DNA of 64,000 nt from Deinococcus sedimenti (GTDB lineage: Bacteria; Deinococcota; Deinococci; Deinococcales; Deinococcaceae). The DNA lies in contig NZ_BMQN01000001.1 of assembly GCF_014648135.1 (NCBI RefSeq), forward strand, positions 806,001 to 870,000, written 5' to 3'. The stretch's first letter is position 1. The number at the start of each line of letters is the position of its first letter. Below the pieces are notes generated by a model, which ran no database searches, had not been told where the DNA came from, and was given only the letters and a program-made list of their open reading frames with translations. This document shows, piece after piece, positions 25,819 to 35,257 of this stretch. A program made the position numbers and the translations under genes.

Positions 25819-25824
25819 AGGGTA
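25819..25824 (-). promoter_or_regulatory. -10 box of methyltransferase gene
   Basis: TACCCT on the minus strand 7 nt before the GTG at 25811. Confidence 0.4.
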
Positions 25825-25830
25825 CGGGAT

Positions 25831-26571
25831 TCACCGCCCGCGCAGGGTGCGCCACACGTCCCGCAGCGTGCCGGGCCGCGCGCCGCGCAGGTCGCGCAGC
25901 GGGACGACCTCGAACCCGCGCGAGTGCAGGTCCTCCAGGATGCCGGGCAGGGCCGCCGGGGTGGTGCGGGCGCCGGGTCCGGCGTCGTGCAGGACGATGA
26001 TCCCGCCGGGGGTCACCTGGCGTGCCACCTCGGCACGAACGGTGTCGGGGGTGGCGTCCGCGGCCCAGTCGCGGGCCTCGACCGTCCAGTGAACGCCGGT
26101 CACTCCGGTTGCGTGCTGCCCCAGGACCGTGGCGAGGCTGTACGCACCGTGCGGGGGGCGCTGGAAGCGGGGGCGGGTACCGGTGAGCTGCTCCACCTCG
26201 CGCGTGGCCTGTCCTGGATCGCGGAAGGCGACCCAGGGCAGCAGGGTCCAGGCGTGCTGGTGCCGGTGCGCGTGCGGGAGGACCTCGTGGCCCTCGTCGA
26301 GCAGACGGCGCAGCAGGTCCGGGTGCTGCCGCCCCAGCGCGGGTAGGATGAAGAACGTCGCCTGGACGCCCGCCGCGCGCAGCGTGTCCAGCACGAGGGA
26401 GGTGCTGCGCGGGTCCGGGCCGTCGTCGAAGGTCAGGGCGACCTGCCGCCGCGCCGGGTCCCCGCGCGTGACGATGCCCAGTCCGCCGCGCTGCACGAGC
26501 AGGTACGGCAGGCCGATGTACAGGGCCGCGCCCGCCGCGATGCCCGCCAGCCAGCGCCAGGGTCGGGTCAC
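25831..26571 (-). CDS. Polysaccharide deacetylase (NodB domain), membrane anchored
   Basis: 246 residues. One N-terminal membrane segment (about 8-26, signal anchor), then the NodB domain: LTFDDGPDP (Asp 49-50) as motif 1, PHAHRHQHAW as the HxxxH metal motif 2, RPPHG motif 3, HWTVEARDW motif 4 and GGIIVLHD motif 5. All catalytic elements are present. Acts outside the membrane on a cell-wall or capsule sugar, inferred. GTG start overlaps the glycosyltransferase stop by 4 bp. The protein at 35258 is a degenerate paralogue sharing the FEVxPLRDLRG ending. Confidence 0.9.
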   Translation of the reverse strand: MTRPWRWLAGIAAGAALYIGLPYLLVQRGGLGIVTRGDPARRQVALTFDDGPDPRSTSLVLDTLRAAGVQATFFILPALGRQHPDLLRRLLDEGHEVLPHAHRHQHAWTLLPWVAFRDPGQATREVEQLTGTRPRFQRPPHGAYSLATVLGQHATGVTGVHWTVEARDWAADATPDTVRAEVARQVTPGGIIVLHDAGPGARTTPAALPGILEDLHSRGFEVVPLRDLRGARPGTLRDVWRTLRGR

Positions 26572-27695
26572 ACGCGGCCCAGGCGGCGCAGCAGCACCCG
26601 CGCGACCTGCTCGGCGGCGTCCGGGCGGCTGACCTGGCGGGCGGCGCAGGACATCCGCGCCCGCTCGTCGGGGTCCAGGGCCCGCAGCACTGCCGGGCGC
26701 AGATCGGTCAACTGCCGCGCCCACAGGGCCGCGCCGTGGCGTTCCAGGTAGTCGGTGTTGTACTCCTCCTGACCGGGGATGGGCGCGTGCACGACGAGGG
26801 GCACGCCCAGGGTGGTGGCCTCCGCGACGGTCAGGCCGCCCGCCTTGCCGACCACGAGGTCGGACGCGGCAAGCAGTTCCGGGAAGCTGGTGGTGAAGCC
26901 CAGGCGGTGCAGGGTCGCGCCGCCCACCTGCACGACGCCGTGCCCGTCCGCGCCGGCCAGGACGAGCACCTGCACGCGCTGGCCCAGGTTCCCGAGTTCG
27001 CGCAGCACCTGCGGCAGCGCGCGGTAACTGCCGGTCCCGCCGCCGGAGATCAGGATCAGGGGCAGTTCGGGGTCCAGGCCGTGCTTCACGCGCAGCGCGG
27101 CCCGGTCGGCGCCGATCAGGTCGCGGTACACCCGCGCGATGGGAATGCCCGTGACCTCCACGCGCTCCGGGGGGATGCGCCAGCGGGCGAGCTGCTCGCG
27201 GGCCTCCTCGTTCGGAACCATCAGCAGGTCCGCCTCGGCCCGCGCCCAGTGCTGGTGGACGCGGTAGTCGGTGATGACCAGTCCGTTCAGGAACTCGGTG
27301 CCGGTGCGGCGGCGGACGTTGTGCGCCAGCGCGACCGGGGTGGGGTAGGAACTGACGACCACTTCGGGGCGGACGTCCAGCACGTCCCGGCGCATGGCGG
27401 GGTAGCCCAGCCACCCGAAGGCCTGCGCAGTGGGTGCGCGGTCCGTGTCGGTCAGGTGGTAGAAGGCCTTGTACAGGCCCGGTGCGTGCCGCAGCCACAG
27501 GTCGTAGGTTCCGGCAGTGATCACGCGTTCCGGGGTGCTCATGTACTTCAGCAGATCCGCGTGACGGGCGTCCAGTGGCACTCCCAGGTCGCGCAGCGCG
27601 GCGTCCAGGGCACCGTTCGCCTGGTGGTGCCCGCTGCCGAACGACGCGGACACGATCAGTGCCCGCAGCGGATCACCCATGCCAGGAGTGGTCAC
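26568..27695 (-). CDS. MGDG-synthase-like glycosyltransferase
   Basis: 375 residues from GTG 27695. GT-B fold of the GT28/MGDG synthase group: SASFGSGHHQANGAL near the start (diacylglycerol glycosyltransferase signature), ISGGGTGSYRALPQVL opening the C-terminal nucleotide-sugar domain, KAGGLTVAEA and PGQEEYN acceptor/donor motifs. Such enzymes add galactose or glucose to diacylglycerol, fitting Deinococcus glycolipids. The GTG gives a GTGA overlap with lptF; an ATG five codons later is the alternative. Flanked by envelope genes. Confidence 0.85.
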   Translation of the reverse strand: MTTPGMGDPLRALIVSASFGSGHHQANGALDAALRDLGVPLDARHADLLKYMSTPERVITAGTYDLWLRHAPGLYKAFYHLTDTDRAPTAQAFGWLGYPAMRRDVLDVRPEVVVSSYPTPVALAHNVRRRTGTEFLNGLVITDYRVHQHWARAEADLLMVPNEEAREQLARWRIPPERVEVTGIPIARVYRDLIGADRAALRVKHGLDPELPLILISGGGTGSYRALPQVLRELGNLGQRVQVLVLAGADGHGVVQVGGATLHRLGFTTSFPELLAASDLVVGKAGGLTVAEATTLGVPLVVHAPIPGQEEYNTDYLERHGAALWARQLTDLRPAVLRALDPDERARMSCAARQVSRPDAAEQVARVLLRRLGRV

Positions 27696-28822
27696 GCGCG
27701 CCTCAGCAGGGTCAGGCCCAGTGCCGCGAACAGTACGTTTGCCAGCCACACACCGACCTCCGGCAGGGCGGGCAGCAGCGGGGCGAGAGTCAGGCCCAGG
27801 AAGAACAGCAGGTAGTACGCGACGGCCAGCAGGAGTGCCAGCCCCAGCGCGACGCCCAGCGTGCGCCCGTAACGCAGCGCGAACGGCAGGGCGGCCAGCG
27901 CCAGCACCAGATTCGCGAAGGGCAACGCCAGCTTGCGGTTCAGGGTGACGCGCGCCGCGTCCCGCTCGGCGGCCTTCACGCCGGGCGCTGTGAGGGCCGT
28001 GATCAATTCCGGCCAGCCCTGCGCGTCGGCCCCCACCGCGTCGGCGTACTTCGCGAGGGTCTCCTCACGGCTCAGGCCGGTGTCCACCCGCAGCGTGCTC
28101 CCGGACCGAATGGCGGGGAAGGTCTGCGCCACCGTCCCCGGTAGCGTCAGCGGGTCCCGCGCGGCGCCGGGCAGGCGGGCCGCCGGACCGAAGTCCACGC
28201 GGAACACCCGGTAGCCCCTCAGGGTCAGCACGCGGTTCTCGAAGGTGGCGCGGTCCGCGAAGGTCAGCGTGCCCAGCCGGGCGTTGCCGGGCTCCCAGCG
28301 TTCCAGGCGCACGCCCTGCAACTCCCGCTTGGCGGGGTCGTAGCCGCGCATGAACAGCGTGACACCGTCTCCGAGGTCCACGGTCTTCCCGCTCAGCTGG
28401 GACAGGCCCGCGCCGGTCAGCACGTCCCAGTACAGGCCGCGCGTCTCGACGTTCAACCTCGGGGCGACCCACAGGCTCAGCCACACCGACAGCGCCGTGA
28501 CGAGCAGTGCCACGACGCCCGCTGGGCGCGCCACCTGTCCCAGGCTGATCCCGCCGGACTGCACCGCCACGAGTTCCCGCTCGGTGCTCATGCGGCCGAA
28601 CGCCACGACGGTCATCAGCACGACCGCCATCGGCAGGACCTTCACCAGCGTGTCGGGCACCTGATACGCGATCCACTGGCCCACCAGCGCCACCGGCACA
28701 CCTTGAAGCCACTGACTGGAGATGAAGAAGTACCCGAAGCTGAGGATCGCCGTGAACAGCAGCGTCCCCGCCAGCAACGGCGGCAGCAGTTCCAGCGTCA
28801 CGTAACGGGTCAGGCGGGTCAA
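27692..28822 (-). CDS. LptF/LptG-family permease
   Basis: 376 residues. YjgP/YjgQ family: membrane helices near residues 10-35, 55-75, 95-120, then a periplasmic beta-jellyroll (about 125-280), then three C-terminal helices ending at about 370. Family motif MSTERELVAVQSGGIS near 78-93. In Gram-negatives LptF and LptG form the LPS exporter with LptB. Only one copy occurs here and it is next to a diacylglycerol glycosyltransferase, so export of a glycolipid is an attractive inference. TTG start with GGAG a few bases upstream. Confidence 0.88.
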   Translation of the reverse strand: MTRLTRYVTLELLPPLLAGTLLFTAILSFGYFFISSQWLQGVPVALVGQWIAYQVPDTLVKVLPMAVVLMTVVAFGRMSTERELVAVQSGGISLGQVARPAGVVALLVTALSVWLSLWVAPRLNVETRGLYWDVLTGAGLSQLSGKTVDLGDGVTLFMRGYDPAKRELQGVRLERWEPGNARLGTLTFADRATFENRVLTLRGYRVFRVDFGPAARLPGAARDPLTLPGTVAQTFPAIRSGSTLRVDTGLSREETLAKYADAVGADAQGWPELITALTAPGVKAAERDAARVTLNRKLALPFANLVLALAALPFALRYGRTLGVALGLALLLAVAYYLLFFLGLTLAPLLPALPEVGVWLANVLFAALGLTLLRRA

Positions 28823-28895
28823 CAGGGCTCCACGGCAGGCATCGGCGCCAGGGTACCCGCTGGCGCGCCGGGCATGAGAGGATTCAGGCCTTCAT

Positions 28896-29324
28896 TCACC
28901 CTTTGGCGATGGCGAACAGGATGGTGGCTTCCGCGGCGACCTCGCCGTCCACCAGCGCGCGGCAGGTGGTCTTGCCCAGCCCGCGGCGCAGGAACTCCAG
29001 TTTCGCGTGCAGGTGCAGCTGATCACCGGGGATGACCTTCCGCTTGAAGCGCGCGCCCTCCACGCCCGCGAGATACCCGATCGTACCGGGTTCCAGCTGG
29101 CCGTGCAGGCAGAACATGCTGGCCTGCGCCAGCGCCTCGACGATCAGCACGCCGGGCATGACGGGCTCCTGCGGGAAGTGGCCCGGGAAGAACGGTTCGT
29201 TCACCGTGACGTTCTTCAGCGCGTGCACCTCACCGTCCTGCACGGACAGCACGCGGTCCACCATCACGAACGGGAAACGGTGCGGCAGGGTCTTGAGGAC
29301 GTCTTGAATCAGGATGGGTTCCAT
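28896..29324 (-). CDS. fabZ: 3-hydroxyacyl-ACP dehydratase FabZ
   Basis: 142 residues. Hotdog fold; dehydrates beta-hydroxyacyl-ACP in fatty-acid elongation. Motifs LPHRFPFVMVDRV (13-25) and FFPGHFPQEPVMPGVLIVEA with catalytic His49 and Glu63. ATG at 29324 preceded by GGAGG. Lies between mreB and lptF on the same strand; the other fab genes are elsewhere. A GCGCCAG/CTGGCGC inverted repeat (28845-28866) lies downstream. Confidence 0.96.
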   Translation of the reverse strand: MEPILIQDVLKTLPHRFPFVMVDRVLSVQDGEVHALKNVTVNEPFFPGHFPQEPVMPGVLIVEALAQASMFCLHGQLEPGTIGYLAGVEGARFKRKVIPGDQLHLHAKLEFLRRGLGKTTCRALVDGEVAAEATILFAIAKG

Positions 29325-29403
29325 GGCGGGCCTCCGGGATGCGGCGGGACAATGGTGATGGGAGGGGCTGTGACGGCCACCTCCCATCCGGCGTGAGTGG
29401 GGT

Positions 29404-30444
29404 TCAGCGGCGCAGGTAGTTGTCGCTGCTGACCAGCGAGTCGCCCAGCACCGGGATCATCTCCAGCGCCATGCCCGTACCCACGGCGACGGCCTCGACG
29501 GCATTCTCGGCCACGGCGACGGGAATGCCGGTCGTCTGACGCAGCAGCTCGTCGAAGTTGCGCAGCAGGCTGCCGCCGCCGGTCATGACGATCCCGCGGT
29601 CGATGATGTCGCTCACCAGTTCCGGCGGGGTGATCTCCAGGACGCGCTTGACGCCCTCGACGATCTTCGTGACGGGTTCGGACAGCGCCTCGACGACGTC
29701 GGTGGAGTCCAGGCTGATGGTCTTGGGCAGGCCGTTGATCAGGTCGCGGCCGCGCACTTCCGCCGTGAGGTTCTCGCCGTCGTCGAGCAGCATGGCGGCG
29801 CCGACCTTGACCTTGATCTCCTCGGCGGTGCGCTCACCGATGAGCACGTTGTGCTTGCGGCGCACGTAGCGGATGATGCTCTCGTCGAACTCGTTCCCCG
29901 CGACGCGCAGCGACTCGCTGACCACGATGCCGCCCAGTGAGATGACCGCCACGTCGGTGCTGCCGCCGCCGATGTCGACGACCATGCTGCCGACCGGCTC
30001 GGCAATCTTGAGTCCGGCGCCGATCGCGGCCGCCAGCGGCTCCTCGATCAGGAACGCGCGGCGGGCGTTGCTGGCGATCGCGGCGCGCAGCACCGCGCGT
30101 TTTTCCACGTCGCTGACGTTGCTGGGCACGCCGACCATCAGCTGCGGCTTGAAGCCGAACAGGCGGCCGGCTCCGCCCTGCACCTTCTGGAGGAACATGC
30201 TGATCATCTTCTCGGTCAGGCCCTCGTCGGCGATGACCCCGTCCTTGATGGGGCGTACGGCGACGATGCCGCCGGGCGTGCGGCCGATCATGCGGTAGGC
30301 CTCTTCACCGACGGCCTTGACCTGCTTGCTGTCACGGGCCATGGCGATCACGCTGGGCTCCTGCAGCACCAGGCCGCGGCTCTTGCTGTAAATCAGGAAC
30401 GTTGCCGTTCCAAGGTCAATTCCGATGTCTTCTGACAGCCTCAC
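29404..30444 (-). CDS. mreB: Rod-shape determining actin homologue MreB
   Basis: 346 residues. Actin-like ATPase: phosphate-1 DIGIDLGTATFLIY at the N-terminus, VGVPSNVSDVEKRAV, phosphate-2 VVDIGGGSTDVAVISL, adenosine motif VMTGGGSLLRNFDELL. Organises peptidoglycan synthesis. GTG at 30444 chosen because GGAGG precedes it by 5 nt; the frame runs 12 codons further without features. mreC, mreD, pbp2 and rodA do not follow, so this is an isolated mreB linked instead to lipid genes. Confidence 0.95.
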   Translation of the reverse strand: MRLSEDIGIDLGTATFLIYSKSRGLVLQEPSVIAMARDSKQVKAVGEEAYRMIGRTPGGIVAVRPIKDGVIADEGLTEKMISMFLQKVQGGAGRLFGFKPQLMVGVPSNVSDVEKRAVLRAAIASNARRAFLIEEPLAAAIGAGLKIAEPVGSMVVDIGGGSTDVAVISLGGIVVSESLRVAGNEFDESIIRYVRRKHNVLIGERTAEEIKVKVGAAMLLDDGENLTAEVRGRDLINGLPKTISLDSTDVVEALSEPVTKIVEGVKRVLEITPPELVSDIIDRGIVMTGGGSLLRNFDELLRQTTGIPVAVAENAVEAVAVGTGMALEMIPVLGDSLVSSDNYLRR

Positions 30445-30514
30445 ACTCGCCTCCGGTACAAAACTTCTTAATCCTAGCATGGCCCATGAGGACCGCCTAA
30501 ACCCGTCCTCATGG

Positions 30515-30814
30515 TCAGGGACGCGGTTTCAGGTAGGCGGCGCCTCCCGCGACCACACTGGTGAGCACCATCATCAGCAGCGCCTGATGCAGGCCACTGA
30601 GGCTCCCCAAGCCCGCCGCACCGGTCAGGGTGGCCGCGACCACACCGACCGACTGCAGCCACAGCGGACCGTTCGAGGCAAGAGAGGCGAACAGACCGAG
30701 GGCCAACAGGGCCAGCGCGCCCGCCGTCAACAGCAGCAGGACACTCAGGAACAGCCGGGCCACCCGGGCCCAGGACACGGAACGGGGAGCGGTCGGGGGG
30801 GGCGGCGCGGACAT
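30515..30814 (-). CDS. Small membrane protein, unknown
   Basis: 99 residues. Pro-rich cytosolic N-terminus (MSAPPPPTAPR), then about three hydrophobic helices (residues 21-42, 48-66, 74-94). No family recognised. ATG 7 nt from a TACAAT -10 box, so the start is well supported. Lies 70 bp upstream of mreB on the same strand and may share its transcript. Confidence 0.65.
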   Translation of the reverse strand: MSAPPPPTAPRSVSWARVARLFLSVLLLLTAGALALLALGLFASLASNGPLWLQSVGVVAATLTGAAGLGSLSGLHQALLMMVLTSVVAGGAAYLKPRP

Positions 30815-30821
30815 CCGCTGA

Positions 30822-30827
30822 ATTGTA
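30822..30827 (-). promoter_or_regulatory. -10 box of small membrane protein / mreB region
   Basis: TACAAT on the minus strand, 7 nt before the ATG at 30814. Confidence 0.55.
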
Positions 30828-30903
30828 AGGGGGCCTGGCACGGGCCCGGTGAGGGTGGGATCGCGCCGGCCACCCGGCAGGCCCGGCGGGTGGAGGTGGA
30901 CGC

Positions 30904-30909
30904 TACACT
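30904..30909 (+). promoter_or_regulatory. -10 box of small gene at 30917
   Basis: TACACT 7 nt before the GTG. Confidence 0.5.
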
Positions 30910-30916
30910 GCGCGGC

Positions 30917-31162
30917 GTGAGTCTGCCCGCCCGAGTTCGCGTGACCCGCCCCCCACTGCCCCTGGCGCCTGCCCTGAAGGCCGCCGCGGCCCGCCTGTGC
31001 CCCGACGCGCCGGTCAACACCCTGACGGCGGCCGCGCTGGCCATCGCGGGCGGCAGCGTGATCGGCGCGCACCTCCGCTGGGACGGAGGAGAACACGCGA
31101 GCGTGGAGACAGGCTGGCGGGGCCGAGGCATCGAGGAAGCCCTCGCGGCCGCACTGGCCTGA
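30917..31162 (+). CDS. Small hypothetical protein
   Basis: 81 residues from a GTG 7 nt after a TACACT box. Mostly small residues; two predicted helices (PALKAAAARLC, TLTAAALAIA), a beta-like VIGAHLRWDGG turn and a C-terminal GWRGRGIEEALAAALA that vaguely resembles the acetyl-CoA loop of GNAT enzymes, but it is too short to be one. No function assigned. Precedes the acyl-CoA dehydrogenase by 54 bp. Confidence 0.5.
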   Translation: MSLPARVRVTRPPLPLAPALKAAAARLCPDAPVNTLTAAALAIAGGSVIGAHLRWDGGEHASVETGWRGRGIEEALAAALA

Positions 31163-31205
31163 TCCGGGCGCCCCTCCGACCGGACGGAACCTAACGGGCG
31201 TTTGG

Positions 31206-31211
31206 TAGCCT
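31206..31211 (+). promoter_or_regulatory. -10 box of acyl-CoA dehydrogenase gene
   Basis: TAGCCT 5 nt before the ATG; leaderless type. Confidence 0.5.
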
Positions 31212-31216
31212 GAGGC

Positions 31217-32389
<1,173 letters not shown>

Positions 32390-32441
32390 CCAGGACAGGT
32401 GGAGGGAGGGGCTGGGTTCCACAGGTTCCCCCCTCTGCCCG

Positions 32442-34038
32442 TCACTGCCGGGTGTACGACCGGTCCCCCGGATACAGGTGCTTCTTCGAGCGGTCCCAGA
32501 AGAATGCGACGGTCCGGGTCACGGTCCCGGCCCAGTCCCGCAGGTCCATCGTGTAGCCATCAAAGCGGTCCGTCCCACTTCGCGTGGGGTCACCGCCCAC
32601 GGCAGCACCGGTCGTCTGGGTGGCGCCCGTGTCGAAGTTGCCGTACACCGCGTTCCCCCACTCAGGACGTAGGTGCCGTCCGGCCGGAACGCGTACGTGA
32701 TGCGGGTGGTGGCGGTCGCGCCGAACATCAGCGTCCCTGACGTGTACGCCGAGAAGAACTCATACGTCCCACTGAGCTTCTCGGCGACGCCGCCCGCGCG
32801 CTTCACCTTGAGCGCCGACCCCCTGCGTCGCCACTGCCCCCTCATCTTCGGTTCGCCCTTCATGGACGCCGCGACGTTCAACTCGGTCGGGTTCCAGCGC
32901 AGATTGAAGTACGCGCGCCCGGCCTTCAGGCCCTGTCCCGGCACCACGCGGTAGAGGTTGAAGATCCGCGCCTCCTCTGCCCGCGCGCGGCGCTCCGGCT
33001 CTACCGGGGATACGCCGACCGGTGAGCCCGCCGAGGTGCAGACCGTCTGTGTGGTGTCCGCCTGCGCCCCGAAAGTCTACTGACCGTACAGCATCTGGCG
33101 GCCACGGCCGTCCGCGACCGCCCGGAAGAAGTTGAACACCGTCATGTTCACGCTGAGCCGGTCGTACGATCCGGGCGCGACGATCCATGCCTCCAGCTGG
33201 TCGCTGTCCCGGTCGGCCCTGGCCCGCATTGTCCCGGTGACCCGGTCGAACGTGTAGGTCCCCGCCTGATCCTTGAGGGCGTATGCCGACCCGCTGCGGT
33301 TCCTGACCGTGGCCCGGATGGCGCGCACACCACCATCCCCGTACAGGTTCAGTGTGTAGCGGTACTCCAAGACGAGCGTGTCGTCCTCGTCGGTGTCCCG
33401 GCGACTGCACTGAAACGCGCCGGGTGTCAGGGGGCCGCCGACTCTGAATGGCGCCTGCCCACCCGCCGAACTCAGAAGGCTCAGGACGGACGGCGGAACG
33501 GTGACAAGCCCGTTCCCGTGATGAACGGCCCACCATCCCCACTCACCGGTGGTGCCGTCTGGGGTGCGGGCGCCGTCACCGGGACGCCCTGGCGCGGGCC
33601 AGACGTGCGCTGGTCATCCGCCGGGTACAGCTGAGCGAGGTTCGCGTAGGCCGTCAGGTGCGCCTGGATGGCGCGGCAGTCGTCGCGTGGGGAGGAACTG
33701 TCCGCGTCAAGGGCAGCCTCGGTCTGGGCACGGCGCGCCTCGGCCAGACCGCGCAGGTGGGGCAGCATGTCGGGCGCGGTCGCCCTGAGGTACGCCTCCA
33801 GCTGCGGGACTCCTGAAGCTGCCTGCCACGCCGCGAAGCTCCGCTCGATCACCGTTCGGTCGTCGGGCGACCGCTTCAGGCACCAGTCGCGGATCGTGCC
33901 CCCCACCAGCGCCGCACCATACAGGACCGACGCGGACTCCAGAAGGACAGGGTCAGGGATCGTGGAGGCCACCCGGGCGGGCGCTCCACCCGCCAGCGCA
34001 GCCGAGAGAAGGACAAGTTGAGCTGGACGAAACGGCAT
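32442..34038 (-). pseudogene. Multiply broken gene for a large exported protein
   Basis: Three coding-like segments join into one frame of about 530 codons if three lesions are repaired. Segment 1 (34038-33484): signal peptide MPFRPAQLVLLSAALAGG, then a helical domain ending TGLSPFRRPS. Segment 2 (about 33485-33080), one base out of frame: begins VLSLLSSAGGQAPFRV and ends MLYGQ at a TAG (33077-33079). Segment 3, same frame as 2 but with no start codon for 130 nt, continues TFGAQADTTQTVC and breaks at a run of five C (32655-32659), where one extra base restores YGNFDTGATQTTG to the TGA at 32442. Segments 2 and 3 share FNFFRAVADGRG/FNLYRVVPGQG, suggesting duplicated beta-rich domains. Function unknown. 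Confidence 0.7.
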
Positions 34039-34147
34039 GCAGACCTCACTTGACTGCGGAACTGAACTCGCGGTCACTCGAGCAGTCCCCTGATCGTGGA
34101 GACCTCTTCACGTGCCCGCCATCCCCGGCCCGGCGCCCAGCTCGAGA

Positions 34148-35173
34148 ATGGCCGTCATGTTCCGCACGCTGCTCTGGCTGCCCGGCACGCTGCTGGTCGT
34201 GGCCGTGCTGCTGGACCTCATCGTCACCTGTATCCAGACGGGCGAGGGGCGACTCAGCCGCGCCGTGCACCAGCCGCTCTACACCCTGCTGCGCCTGACC
34301 GCCCGCTGGACCGGACGACGTTCGCTGCTGTCCTGGTCCACGCCGGTCCTGATCACCGGCACCCTGACGGCCTGGACGCTGCTGACCTGGGTGGGCTGGA
34401 CCCTGATCTTCTGGTCGCAGCCCGGCGCACTCCTCGGCGCGGAGAGCGGGCAGCCCGCCACCCTCATCGCCACGTTCTACTTCGTGGGCTACACCATCAG
34501 CACCCTGGGCCTCGGCGAGATCATCGCGCCGCAGCCCTTCTGGCGCGTCATGACGGACGTGGCGGCCATCAACGGCTTCTTCCTGCTGACCTTCGCCATC
34601 ACGTTCGTCGTCCCGGTCGCGCAGGTCCGCACCGAACGGCGCGAACTGGCCCTGCTACTTCACCGCGCCGGGCCGGGCGCGCAGCAGCTCATCCTGAACG
34701 CCACGCACGACCACGACCGGGGCCTGAACAGTCTGGTCGGGGACCTGCACCCCCTCCTGAACCGACTGGACGCCGCGCACCTGAACTCCCCGTACCTGCA
34801 CCGCTTCCACGACCACGACCGCCAGGACGCGCTGGACCTGCATCTGCCCGCCCTGGGGGAGGCGCTGATGATCATCCAGGGCGCCCTCGCCGGGGACTGC
34901 CCGCGCGGTCTGGGGCGCGCCCTGGCCAGCGTGGACAGCCTGAGCCGCACCTTCGAACGCACCCAGGCCCGCCATCCCGTCCTGCGGGCCGGGGAGGTCC
35001 CACCCGCGCCTGACCTGCAACCCCTCAGGGACGCCGGACTGGAGCTCCGGTCCGAGGAGGACTTCCAGAAGTACCTGCGGCCGCACGCCGCGCTGCGCGC
35101 CCGCCTGCATGCCATGGCCCGCGCCGGAGAGTGGCGCTGGGATCAGGCCGCCACGCCGGTCGCGGACGCCTGA
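34148..35173 (+). CDS. Two-helix potassium-channel-like membrane protein
   Basis: 341 residues from ATG 34148. Membrane helices near 10-28, 68-90 and 140-158, with a pore-loop filter TISTLGLGE at 116-124, matching the T-x-x-T-x-G-x-G pattern of ion-trans_2 potassium channels. A soluble His/Asp-rich C-terminal domain follows (about 160-341) with no recognisable RCK/TrkA fold. An in-frame GTG at 34112 is an alternative start. Divergent from the pseudogene; ends at a hairpin. Confidence 0.75.
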   Translation: MAVMFRTLLWLPGTLLVVAVLLDLIVTCIQTGEGRLSRAVHQPLYTLLRLTARWTGRRSLLSWSTPVLITGTLTAWTLLTWVGWTLIFWSQPGALLGAESGQPATLIATFYFVGYTISTLGLGEIIAPQPFWRVMTDVAAINGFFLLTFAITFVVPVAQVRTERRELALLLHRAGPGAQQLILNATHDHDRGLNSLVGDLHPLLNRLDAAHLNSPYLHRFHDHDRQDALDLHLPALGEALMIIQGALAGDCPRGLGRALASVDSLSRTFERTQARHPVLRAGEVPPAPDLQPLRDAGLELRSEEDFQKYLRPHAALRARLHAMARAGEWRWDQAATPVADA

Positions 35174-35192
35174 CAGGGTGCTCCAGATGCCC

Positions 35193-35217
35193 AGAGAGGC
35201 GAACGGCATGCCTCTCT
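35193..35217. terminator. Hairpin between convergent genes
   Basis: AGAGAGGC (35193-35200) and GCCTCTCT (35210-35217), 9-nt loop. Short T-poor flanks. Confidence 0.5.
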
Positions 35218-35257
35218 CCTGCCCGGCTCCACACCCAGGATGTTTAAGAGGATGGCT

